DNA of 64,000 bases from WHTI01 sp963756365 (lineage in GTDB: Bacteria > Actinomycetota > CADDZG01 > WHSQ01), in assembly GCA_963756365.1 (NCBI GenBank), contig CAVWNF010000003.1, forward strand, positions 1,488,001-1,552,000. The letters run 5' to 3'. Numbering within the stretch: position 1 is the first letter of the stretch; the number at the start of each line of letters is the position of its first letter. Under the pieces are notes generated by a model, which saw nothing but the letters and a program-made list of their open reading frames with translations, was not told the origin of the DNA and ran no database searches. Positions 35,092-43,278 of the stretch are shown here, piece after piece. Made by a program: the position numbers and the translations under genes.

Positions 35092-35748
35092 ATGCAGGAA
35101 CCATCCAAGCGGTCCGGGGCTCGGGCCGCCATCCCCCTCGCCGCTCCGGTCTTCGCATTCGGGATCTCGTTCGGGGCCCTCGCCGAAGCGGCTGGCTTCG
35201 CCCCACTCCTCACGATCACGATGTCCGGCACCACCTTCGCCGGCTCCGCGCAGTTCGCCGCCGTGTCGATCCTGTCGGATGGTGGAAGCGTCGTTGCCGC
35301 CCTCGTCGCTGGGATCCTCTTGAACGCGCGCTACCTTCCGATCGGGATCTCGTTGGCACCCGCCCTCGCGGGGCCGAGTTGGAAGCGATTCCTCGGGGCA
35401 CAACTAGCCGTCGACGAATCGTGGGCCATCGCCCACGTCGGAGGGGGTGCGTTCCATCGGGAACTGCTGCTGGGGGCGGGGGTCACGCTCTACCTCGCGT
35501 GGTTGCTCGGCACTGTGCTTGGCGTCGTCGCGGGCGGTTTCCTCGGGGAGCCCGAGAGGCTGGGGCTCGACGCTGCCTTTCCAGCTCTGTTCCTGGTGCT
35601 CTTAGCCCCGCGGCTCGAGGACCGACGCGCGTGGATCGCGGCGGCTGCGGGCGCATCTATAGCGACGATGCTGATTCCCCTAGCACCACCGGGTATCCCC
35701 ATCCTGGCGGCGGTCGCTCCTCCCCTGCTCCTGTCGAGGTCCAAGTGA
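35092..35748 (+). CDS. azlC: AzlC-family branched-chain amino acid exporter, large subunit
   Basis: 218 residues, several membrane segments. Signatures: FAFGISFGALAEAAGF, SGTTFAGSAQFAAVSIL and LLNARYLPIGISLAP, typical of AzlC/YgaZ. With AzlD it exports branched-chain amino acids or analogues. Its stop overlaps the azlD GTG by 4 bases. Confidence 0.88.
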   Translation: MQEPSKRSGARAAIPLAAPVFAFGISFGALAEAAGFAPLLTITMSGTTFAGSAQFAAVSILSDGGSVVAALVAGILLNARYLPIGISLAPALAGPSWKRFLGAQLAVDESWAIAHVGGGAFHRELLLGAGVTLYLAWLLGTVLGVVAGGFLGEPERLGLDAAFPALFLVLLAPRLEDRRAWIAAAAGASIATMLIPLAPPGIPILAAVAPPLLLSRSK

Positions 35749-36053
35749 GTCCCGCCCTGATCGTTGTGCTCGCGCTCGGCGGTGTCACCATGGCTCTGAA
35801 GGGAGCTGGACCTGTCGTTCTGGAGGGCAGGCCGCTGCCGCCGGCCGTGACGGCGATCGTCGTCCTGCTCGGACCGAGCCTTCTCGCCGCCCTCATCGCG
35901 GTGCAGACGCTCGACGGCGGCCGGGCGATCGTCCTGGACGAACGGATCGTCGGCGTCGGGGCCGCAGCCCTCGCTCTCCGTTTCGGTGCGCCCCCATTGA
36001 TCGTGGTTGTGATCGCTGCCGCGGTCACCGGAGGGCTGCGGGCGATCCTCTGA
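35745..36053 (+). CDS. azlD: AzlD-family branched-chain amino acid exporter, small subunit
   Basis: 102 residues starting at GTG 35745 inside the azlC stop (GTGA). It has three to four hydrophobic segments (PALIVVLALGGVTMALKG, AVTAIVVLLGPSLLAALIAV, and LIVVVIAAAVTGGL near the end), the AzlD/YgaH pattern. It forms the export complex with AzlC. Confidence 0.87.
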   Translation: MSPALIVVLALGGVTMALKGAGPVVLEGRPLPPAVTAIVVLLGPSLLAALIAVQTLDGGRAIVLDERIVGVGAAALALRFGAPPLIVVVIAAAVTGGLRAIL

Positions 36054-36070
36054 TCTCACGAAGGACCGGC

Positions 36071-37030
36071 CTAAGTGCCGCCGTCAACTTCGGGTGAGAG
36101 GTCGTTGATCTTGTAGAGGGAGATCTCCCCTACCCCCTTTAGGCGGCGTCGGCCGATCTTCGACACACCGATCTGCTCGTCGAAGGCCGCCAGCACGTCC
36201 TTGGAAACCACCACCGTCGAGGGAAGAGCGAAAGCGGTGATCCTCGCCGCAACGTTCACGGGCCGTCCGAAATAGTCGCCGCCGAACGGGAGCGTGTCGC
36301 CCAGATCTATACCGGCGCGCGCCAACGGGAGATGGTCGTCGCTAGCGGCTCGCTCGACGATCCCGAGCGCCGCCGTTACAGCTCGCGTCGCGTCGGGTGA
36401 CACGAACATCACCGCGTCGCCGATCGTCTTGACCATCCGTACTCCGGAGTCGTTGCAGATCTCGAGCACCGCTTCCTCGAACCCGCTCACGAGCGTTCCG
36501 AGTTCCTCGCCCGGTAGATCCCCCGAGATCGAAGTGAAATCCACCAGGTCGGCGAACCCAACCGCAAGGCGAGTCGTGTCCTCGCCCGAAGCTTCACTCA
36601 GGGTGCGCATCGCAGCCCGCAGGTGTCGACGGTGCATGTTCTTGAGAGGTGCATCGATCAACTCGAGGAGTTGAGGCACCAAGCGCGCTAGATCATCCTC
36701 GTCAGCCGAACTCTCGTCAGCGAGGAACCTTTCCGCGAACAATCGCGTCTCGGCATCGGCGATCCGTGAGAGCGCCTGACCGTACGTGCGCGCCATCGCG
36801 ATGAGGCTGTCCAGAGGAAAGCCGAGATCGACCAACCCAGCGAACGCGACGAGCGACTGGAGATCGTTCTCGTCGTACGCAACCTCGGTGGGGTCGGCTA
36901 CCGGAAGGCCGAGCGCTCGCCACGCTCGGGTGGCCACCTCGTAGTCGATGCCGGCGGCTTCTGCCGTCTGAGGACCCGTCAGGGTGGGCTGCGGGAGATA
37001 GCGGTCGGGGTCGAACCCAGCCATCGTCAT
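36071..37030 (-). CDS. Class III adenylate/guanylate cyclase with N-terminal regulatory domain
   Basis: 319 residues, soluble. The first 140 are helical (TLTGPQTAEAAGIDYEVATR, FAGLVDLGFPLDSLIAMART) and resemble the autoinhibitory, pH-responsive regulatory domain of mycobacterial Rv1264-type cyclases. The catalytic domain has the metal Asp in VGFADLVDFTSIS, the second in MVKTIGDAVMFVS, and the transition-state Asn/Arg in RPVNVAARIT. All the key residues I can check are present, so it should make cAMP (or cGMP). Confidence 0.87.
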   Translation of the reverse strand: MTMAGFDPDRYLPQPTLTGPQTAEAAGIDYEVATRAWRALGLPVADPTEVAYDENDLQSLVAFAGLVDLGFPLDSLIAMARTYGQALSRIADAETRLFAERFLADESSADEDDLARLVPQLLELIDAPLKNMHRRHLRAAMRTLSEASGEDTTRLAVGFADLVDFTSISGDLPGEELGTLVSGFEEAVLEICNDSGVRMVKTIGDAVMFVSPDATRAVTAALGIVERAASDDHLPLARAGIDLGDTLPFGGDYFGRPVNVAARITAFALPSTVVVSKDVLAAFDEQIGVSKIGRRRLKGVGEISLYKINDLSPEVDGGT

Positions 37031-37061
37031 CCCGCAACCCTACCGAGACATGGTTACGGAG

Positions 37062-37436
37062 CTAACTCTGGTTGGCGTCCTCGTGCTCCGCGACCTTGCG
37101 GCGGACTTCCTCCATATCGAGTTCGGTGACCTGCTCGACGAGGTTCTCGAGGGCCTCCTGGGGCAGCGCTCCGGCCTCCGAATACAGGAGGATGTTCTCC
37201 CGGAAAGCCATGAGCGTCGGGATCGACATGATCTGGAATGCGCCTGCAAGCTCCTGCTGTGCCTCGGTATCGACCTTGCCGAAGACCGCGTCCGGGTACT
37301 TCTCGGAGATCGCCTCGAACGTGGGCCCAAACATCTTGCACGGGCCACACCATTCGGCCCAGAAATCGACGAAGACGGTGTCGTTGTCCTCGATCGTCTG
37401 CTGGAAATTGTCCTTGGTGAGTTCGACCGTTGCCAC
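37062..37436 (-). CDS. trxA: Thioredoxin
   Basis: 124 residues. The active site is FWAEWCGPCKMFGP (Cys-Gly-Pro-Cys about 30-33) and the cis-Pro is in IMSIPTLMAF. A charged C-terminal extension of about 15 residues (DMEEVRRKVAEHEDANQS) follows the fold. Cytoplasmic disulfide reductase; no thioredoxin reductase gene is adjacent. Confidence 0.92.
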   Translation of the reverse strand: MATVELTKDNFQQTIEDNDTVFVDFWAEWCGPCKMFGPTFEAISEKYPDAVFGKVDTEAQQELAGAFQIMSIPTLMAFRENILLYSEAGALPQEALENLVEQVTELDMEEVRRKVAEHEDANQS

Positions 37437-37548
37437 TGCGGAACGCCTCCTAAAGATGGTCTTCGGGTGTACATGAGGTAGAACGCATCGGGATCGCTTC
37501 AGATTCCATGGAGCTCACGATCCGCCACCTCTCGCGTATCCTGCCCGG

Positions 37549-38301
37549 ATGGAACCCGTTTACACGCCTGTCGTGCGCACCGCCCTAACGCTCTTCAAGG
37601 TGATGGGGTGGGACATCCAGACGACGGGTGCGGAGCACATCCCCGAACGGGGACCAGCCGTGCTCGCCAGCAACCACATCGGTTATCTCGACTTCGTCTT
37701 CGTCGGCGCGGCCGCTCGTTCAAGTGGAAGGCTCGTCAGATTCCTCGCGAAGAAGGAGGTCTTCGACCACAAGATCGCAGGCCCCTTGATGCGAGGGATG
37801 AAACACATCCCCGTCGATCGCTTCGGAAGGGCTAACGACTCGGTCGAGAACTCCGTCGAGGCGCTGCGGCGTGGTGAGGTCATCGGCATGTTCCCAGAGT
37901 CAACGATCAACCCCTCGTTCGTGCCAGGGGAGGGGAAATCGGGAGCCGTCCGTATGGCGATGGCGGCATCCGCTCCGCTACTGCCATGCGCCGTGTGGGG
38001 CACTCAGCGGATCTTGACCAAAGGCCGACCACGCAACCTCCAGCGGAAACTCGTGATCACGGTGAACATCGGTGCACCTATCCCTTACGGCTCGGACGAT
38101 GACCCGGCCGAGGTTACGAGCCTCCTGATGAAAGAGATCTCGACCATGGTCGAAGTTGCCGCAACCACCTATCCCCAGCAACCCGCGGGAGAAGACGATC
38201 GCTGGTGGGTTCCCGCTCATCTGGGTGGCACAGCGCCCACGGTGGAAGCAGCCGCGCTGATGCTGAGTGAGGAACGCGCTGAACGGAAGCGTCGCCGCTA
38301 G
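37549..38301 (+). CDS. 1-acyl-glycerol-3-phosphate acyltransferase (PlsC family), copy 1
   Basis: 250 residues. The HX4D motif is ASNHIGYLDFVF (about 43), with the phosphate-binding GMFPESTINPSF (about 120) and acceptor-site segments as in PlsC. It transfers an acyl chain to lysophosphatidate or a related lysolipid at the inner membrane. A close paralogue lies at 48213-48933; both share a C-terminal YPQQP--WW-PAHLGG motif, so the pair belongs to one actinobacterial subfamily. Confidence 0.85.
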   Translation: MEPVYTPVVRTALTLFKVMGWDIQTTGAEHIPERGPAVLASNHIGYLDFVFVGAAARSSGRLVRFLAKKEVFDHKIAGPLMRGMKHIPVDRFGRANDSVENSVEALRRGEVIGMFPESTINPSFVPGEGKSGAVRMAMAASAPLLPCAVWGTQRILTKGRPRNLQRKLVITVNIGAPIPYGSDDDPAEVTSLLMKEISTMVEVAATTYPQQPAGEDDRWWVPAHLGGTAPTVEAAALMLSEERAERKRRR

Positions 38302-38305
38302 GTCA

Positions 38306-40345
38306 CTACGGGATCGTGGTCGATCGCTCACCGCAGATATTCGCGACGCAGACCCTCCCGGTGATCCGCTTCCCCTTCAAGCCCCCGCTGGTTGTCAGCA
38401 GGAAGGTCCCGCGCTCTAGCTCCAACTCTGTCATCGCTCCATCGATATCAACGGTGGCCTCGATCCCCGGTACCGCGATCGCTCCCACGTCCAACTCATC
38501 GATGGAGCGGATGATCCCGAGCGGAGCAGCGCCGATCCCGCTGGATATCCGAACGTCTGCCAGTTCTTCGGCGCTGCCGAGGAGCACCAGGGGCAGCGAG
38601 AACGTCACCGCTGCCGCGGTTTCCCCGTAGCCGCCAGCGAGCTCGGCGACCGGAACGCACGGCATCTCATCGCACCTCACCAGAGTGAATGCAGGAGCCA
38701 CGTCAGCTCCCCCGACTCGGTCGATCCGAACCTCGTGAGGAACGCCGGCAAGATCGAACGCGGTCACGTAGGAGATCGCGGGGGTGCCGAAAACATTCGA
38801 TCCGAAGGACGGCATGTCGGGAACATCGATACGGAAGAAGAGGTCCGCAGATTCCGGCCGGTAGGAAACGCTTGCCCCCGTGAGCTCGGTGCCCGGCACC
38901 TCGCTACCTTGAGCATCGATGGGGTCTTCGCTGCTGGTCACCAGGACCCCATCGAGGGTGACGCGACCCGAGATCGTCGCGTCGTCGACGTCCAGGTCAG
39001 AGATCCCGATCCGGGGTCCCCGGTCGCGGACGAATACGTCCAGGCTGCTCCCCCCTCCGGTCGCGAGGCCGTCACTCGTGCTCTGGAACACGATCAACCG
39101 ACCATCCGACGAGACTTCGGGGTTCTCGTTCTCGCCGAGAGCGGGCTCACCCGATGGGGTCGCCGACAGCAGTTCAGTGCTCCCGGTGACGTTGTCGTGG
39201 ACGTAGAGGTCGGTGCTGTAGGAGAAGTCGGACTGATCGATGCCCGGCTTGGCAGCGTGGAAGTACACGTACCTGCCGTCATCTGAGAGCGAGGGGTAGT
39301 TCACCCTGCTGAGCTGGCCACCCGCCGAGGTGACACCAACGCGCTCCGTGGTTCCGGCGACGCGGTCTCTAAGGAAGATGTCTCCGCCGTAGGTCACCTT
39401 CTCGGCGCCGTTGGTGTCGTTGGGGACCAGGTTGGAGGCCAGACTCTGGAACGCGACGAACCTTCCGTCAGGCGTGAGTGCGGCGGCGAGACTGGAGTCC
39501 TGATCTCCCTGGGTTCCGTCGGTCGCAACGGACACGAGTTCTACGGCCCCTGAATGCATGTCTCTGATGAAGAGATCACCGACGCCATTCTCGTCGCCGT
39601 CAACGATCTTCGTGGACTTGCTGAAGAAGGTGACGAAACGACCATCGCCCGAAATCTCCGGTGATGTCGAGGATCCATCGGCGACGGAGCCGTCGAAGGT
39701 CTCCGATACGTTCGTGGTCGTTCTGGTTTCCCGATCGAACATGAATACATCCGCGAAGTTGTTCGAATCTCCCGGGACCAGATCGGCTGCCGCGGAGTGG
39801 AATACGACGTAGCGGCCATCGTCGCTGATGTCCGGGCGCAGGGCGCCACCTTCAGAGAAGCCACCGCTGAGCGAGACTTGGACCGATTCCGTCGAGCCGG
39901 TCTGAAGATCGTGGACGTAGGCGGTAGCGAAGCGCCAATCGGACGTTCGGTTCCTCAGCATGTTGGTCGCCCAACTGAGGAAGACCACGAACCGCCCGTT
40001 ACCGCTGATGGCTGGCTGCATCGCGGTCTGGTTCGCAGGGCCATCCGCGCCGTCTGAGATGAGCTCGATCTCGCCCGAGATCAGGTCGCGAACGAAGATG
40101 TCGTCCCAACCGTTGGTGTCCCCCGGCACGAGGTTCGAAGCGTTGCTGGCGAACGCGACGTGACGGCCGTCATCACTGATCGACGCGAAGTACGAAGAGC
40201 CGTTCGGTACCTCTCCGGCGTGGCCGCCGGATACGAGCACGGTGCTGCCCGGGCGTTGGTACGCAGACTTCGGAACCTGCTTCGCCTCGGCGGCAAGCGG
40301 TACGAGCAATACTCCGACGGTAACGAGTGCGGCAAGCCTTCGCAT
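38306..40345 (-). CDS. Exported PD40/TolB-like beta-propeller protein
   Basis: 679 residues. A signal peptide (RRLAALVTVGVLLVPLAAEA) is followed by at least six repeats of about 60 residues of the form ISDDGRHVAFASNASNLVPG-DTN--DIFVRDL, which should form a TolB-like beta-propeller. The C-terminal 200 residues (after VRDRGPRIGISDLDV) are beta-rich and unrecognised, with cysteine pairs CDEMPC and CVANIC. ATG 40345 has GAGGGGG upstream. It is probably a cell-surface or periplasm-like binding protein. Confidence 0.75.
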   Translation of the reverse strand: MRRLAALVTVGVLLVPLAAEAKQVPKSAYQRPGSTVLVSGGHAGEVPNGSSYFASISDDGRHVAFASNASNLVPGDTNGWDDIFVRDLISGEIELISDGADGPANQTAMQPAISGNGRFVVFLSWATNMLRNRTSDWRFATAYVHDLQTGSTESVQVSLSGGFSEGGALRPDISDDGRYVVFHSAAADLVPGDSNNFADVFMFDRETRTTTNVSETFDGSVADGSSTSPEISGDGRFVTFFSKSTKIVDGDENGVGDLFIRDMHSGAVELVSVATDGTQGDQDSSLAAALTPDGRFVAFQSLASNLVPNDTNGAEKVTYGGDIFLRDRVAGTTERVGVTSAGGQLSRVNYPSLSDDGRYVYFHAAKPGIDQSDFSYSTDLYVHDNVTGSTELLSATPSGEPALGENENPEVSSDGRLIVFQSTSDGLATGGGSSLDVFVRDRGPRIGISDLDVDDATISGRVTLDGVLVTSSEDPIDAQGSEVPGTELTGASVSYRPESADLFFRIDVPDMPSFGSNVFGTPAISYVTAFDLAGVPHEVRIDRVGGADVAPAFTLVRCDEMPCVPVAELAGGYGETAAAVTFSLPLVLLGSAEELADVRISSGIGAAPLGIIRSIDELDVGAIAVPGIEATVDIDGAMTELELERGTFLLTTSGGLKGKRITGRVCVANICGERSTTIP

Positions 40346-40448
40346 GACGATCCCCCTCAGGATTCGGTTGTCCACCCCTTCCTCACCGAAGTGCCCGGTC
40401 CTTTTGTGCGGATGCACAAGCTCGCCGCGATGGGGGAACCTTTACGTC

Positions 40449-41030
40449 ATGAGTTCCTCGCCGACAGACCGACCGTGGAAACCGACGAAAGAAGAGGTCG
40501 CAGCCGCCCAGGACGCGTTGGTAGCTGATGTCATCGCGGAAGATCTCGATGTCCTTTTCTGCGGGATCAACCCGGGGCTGTACTCGGGAGCGGTCGGCCA
40601 TCACTTCGCCCGACCAGGAAACCGACTGTGGAAGGCGCTCCATGCGTCTGGGTTCACAGACCGCCTGCTCGGTCCCTTCGAGGAACACGTCCTGCTCGAT
40701 CACTCACTCGGCATCACCAACCTGGTCGAGCGGGCCACCGCCACTGCCGACAAGCTCGACGATCACGAACTGATCGTTGGGGCGACCAAGCTTGAGAGCA
40801 AACTCGCTCGCTATCGCCCTCGCTACGTGGCGTTCCTCGGGTTGACCTCGTACCGGACCGCGTTCGGAGCTCGCGGAGCAACGGTGGGCCCCCAGGATCA
40901 CCAGATCGCAGACTCGAAGGTGTGGCTCCTCCCTAACCCCTCCGGGCTGAACGCCCACTACCAGGTGCCCGACCTGGCCCGGGTGTTCGGGGAGCTCAGG
41001 GCCGTGGTCCGCGATTCAACAAACTGTTGA
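40449..41030 (+). CDS. mug: G/U(T) mismatch-specific DNA glycosylase (Mug/TDG-like)
   Basis: 193 residues. FCGINPGLYSGAVGHHFARP (about 38-57) is the Mug motif with Asn in the catalytic position (GINPG), GNRLWKALHASGF follows, and LPNPSGLNAHYQ is the second active-site motif. It excises uracil or thymine opposite guanine. The last codons (TCA ACA AAC TGT TGA) are also the palindrome placed ahead of the purine operon. Confidence 0.9.
   Translation: MSSSPTDRPWKPTKEEVAAAQDALVADVIAEDLDVLFCGINPGLYSGAVGHHFARPGNRLWKALHASGFTDRLLGPFEEHVLLDHSLGITNLVERATATADKLDDHELIVGATKLESKLARYRPRYVAFLGLTSYRTAFGARGATVGPQDHQIADSKVWLLPNPSGLNAHYQVPDLARVFGELRAVVRDSTNC
41016..41030. promoter_or_regulatory. Palindrome, putative purine-island operator (copy 1)
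   Basis: TCAACA-AAC-TGTTGA, a perfect 6+6 inverted repeat, identical to the copy at 51889-51903. It overlaps the mug stop codon and ends 28 bases before the likely ATG of the first island gene. The right half provides TTGACG, which could serve as a -35 element. Confidence 0.6.
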
Positions 41031-41058
41031 CGCGTTCCCGGGGTGGCGAGAGGATGTG

Positions 41059-42082
41059 ATGGACCGCTAACCGGGGGGACATCATCGAACGCGTTGCGCT
41101 CTACCTTCAGGACAAGCACCCGATCCGAGACGGCATCACGTACGTGCAGAAGGCCGAGGCCGCGGGCTTCGAGGCCGTATGGCAGGCCGAATCACGTCTC
41201 GTGAGAGAAGCGACGGTTCCCATGGCCGCGTTCGCAGCCTCGACGGAGACCATCAAGGTCGGCTCTGGGGTGGTCAACACGTGGACGAGGAACGCCGGCC
41301 TCCTCGCCTCGACCTTCGTAACCCTCGACGACCTTGCGCCGGGCCGGGTGATCCTCGGGGTCGGAGCGTGGTGGGACCCGCTCGCGAAGAAGGTCGGCAT
41401 CAACCGGAAGAAGCCGTTGCAGTGCATGAGAGAAACCGTTGAGGCTTGCAAGGCACTCTTCTCGCTCGAGGAGGTCACCTACAACGGTGACTTCGTGAAA
41501 CTGGATGGAGTCCGTATCGACGTGGTGCATGGGGATGCATCCGCACGTGACATCCCCGTCTATATCGGTGCGACGGGACCTAAGATGCTGGAGCTCTCCG
41601 GCGAGATCGCAGATGGGGTGGTCCTCAACTACATGGTGTCACCCACGTACAACGACGCCGCCATGGAACGCATCACAGCCGGAGCGGAACGCGCTGGCCG
41701 GAACATCGCGGACATCGACCGGCCCCAACTCGTCGTGTGCTCACTCGACAAAGATCGTTCGAAGGCACTGGACAACGCCCGCCTGTTGCTGACGCAGTAC
41801 CTCGGGCAGCAGCCGCACATCATGAAGGCGTCGGGGGTGGATCAATCTCTGATCGACGAGGTCAACGCAATCGTCGACTGGCCCGCGACGCACGCCCAGA
41901 TCGAGAAAGCCGCCTCGCTAGTGCCGGACGAAGTCGTCCAATCGGTCAGCGCATCCGGCACTGCCGAGGAATGCAGAGCCAAGGTCAAGGAGTACATCGA
42001 CCACGGAGCAACATGTCCGATCCTCTATCCGCTCGGGGACGACGTCGAGCTGATGATCGATGCCTTCGCGGTGAACGCATGA
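41059..42082 (+). CDS. LLM-class (F420-type) oxidoreductase, first gene of purine unit 1
   Basis: About 340 residues, bacterial-luciferase-like TIM barrel. IERVALYLQDKHPIRDG, AAGFEAVWQAESRLVREATV, GSGVVNTWTRNAGLLA, GVGAWWDPLAKKVG and VYIGATGPKMLEL match F420-dependent methylene-tetrahydromethanopterin-reductase-like enzymes. The conserved N-terminus starts at 41084 with ATC, not a normal start. Removing one A at 41069-41070 joins it to ATG 41059 (MDRYRGDIIERV), which has GAGAGG five bases upstream; I prefer this. The stop overlaps the ygeY start by 4 bases, so it belongs to the purine operon. F420 use is inferred from the family. Confidence 0.75.
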
Positions 42083-43278
42083 GCGACTACCTCGACCAGG
42101 CCGAAAAGTATCGAGAAGACGTGACTGGCTTCCTGCGGGACATCGTCGCTCTCCCTTCGCCTTCTGGCGGCGAGAAGGACGTGGCCGAGCGCATCGTGGC
42201 CGAGATGACCAAGCTCGGTTACGACGAAGCGTTCACTGATGCCATGGGCAATGCGGTTGGCCGCATCGGCAGCGGATCCACCAGGATCGTCATGGACAGC
42301 CACATCGATACGGTGGGCATCGGCGATCCGCGGGCATGGACCTTTGACCCGTACGTTGGCAAGGTCGAGGACGACATCGTCTACGGGCGCGGGGCGGGAG
42401 ACGACAAGGGCTGCATCGCGTCGATGGTCTACGCCGGGAAGCTCATGGCCGAGCGGAACCTAGATGGGGCCGACGCCACCGTCTATGTCATCGGCACAGT
42501 CATGGAAGAAGACTGTGACGGCCTGGCGCTCGGATATGCACTCACCGAAACTATCGGTCAGGTTGATTGCGTGGTCATCGGCGAATCAACCGACCTCGAC
42601 ATCTACCGGGGCCATAGAGGGCGGATGGAGATGAAGGTCATGATCACGGGGCGTTCGGCTCACGCCAGCGCACCCGAGCGCGGAGACAACGCCGTCGCCC
42701 ACATGGCCCCGCTCATCACCGCGATCACGGAACTGAATGAACGACTCACTCCAGACGACTTCCTCGGTAAGGGAACCATCGCGGTAACGAAAGTCGAATG
42801 TGAAACAGCCTCACTCAACGCGATCCCAGCGTCGTGCACGATCTACCTCGACCGCAGGCTGACTGCCGGCGAGACCCTCGAGTCGGCGGTTGCCGAGATC
42901 GAAGCACTTCCCGCTGCCGAGGGGGCGGTCGTTCAAGTACTGAACTACGCCGAACCGGCATGGACCGGGTTGACGCTCCCTATCGAGAAGTACTACCCGA
43001 CGTGGCTGTTCGAAGAGGATCACCCGCTCGTCCAGGCCGCTGCGGCCGCGGTTACCGAAGCGTTGGGAGATAGACCCAAGATCTCGAAATGGGTGTTCTC
43101 GACCAATGGGGTTTCCTCGGCGGGCCGCCTCGGGATCCCGAGCGTCGGTTTCGGACCCGGTATCGAGATCCATGCACACACGACCGAGGATCAGTGTCCG
43201 ATCGATCATCTCGTGAAAGCCGTCGCAGGCTACGCGGCGATGCCCAAGGCGATCGTCGACGCGGGGGTGAAGAGATGA
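42079..43278 (+). CDS. ygeY: YgeY-type M20 metallohydrolase (purine/selenium-linked)
   Basis: 399 residues, M20 peptidase/deacylase family. Zinc and catalytic residues are visible in VMDSHIDTVGIGD, YGRGAGDDKGC, MEEDCDG and the C-terminal GFGPGIEIHAHTTEDQC. The form DIYRGHRGRMEMKV and ISKWVFSTNGVSSAGR is that of YgeY, a member of the E. coli xdh/ssnA cluster. It probably removes an N-carbamoyl or amide group from a ureido intermediate of urate breakdown. It overlaps both neighbours by 4 bases. Confidence 0.88.
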   Translation: MSDYLDQAEKYREDVTGFLRDIVALPSPSGGEKDVAERIVAEMTKLGYDEAFTDAMGNAVGRIGSGSTRIVMDSHIDTVGIGDPRAWTFDPYVGKVEDDIVYGRGAGDDKGCIASMVYAGKLMAERNLDGADATVYVIGTVMEEDCDGLALGYALTETIGQVDCVVIGESTDLDIYRGHRGRMEMKVMITGRSAHASAPERGDNAVAHMAPLITAITELNERLTPDDFLGKGTIAVTKVECETASLNAIPASCTIYLDRRLTAGETLESAVAEIEALPAAEGAVVQVLNYAEPAWTGLTLPIEKYYPTWLFEEDHPLVQAAAAAVTEALGDRPKISKWVFSTNGVSSAGRLGIPSVGFGPGIEIHAHTTEDQCPIDHLVKAVAGYAAMPKAIVDAGVKR

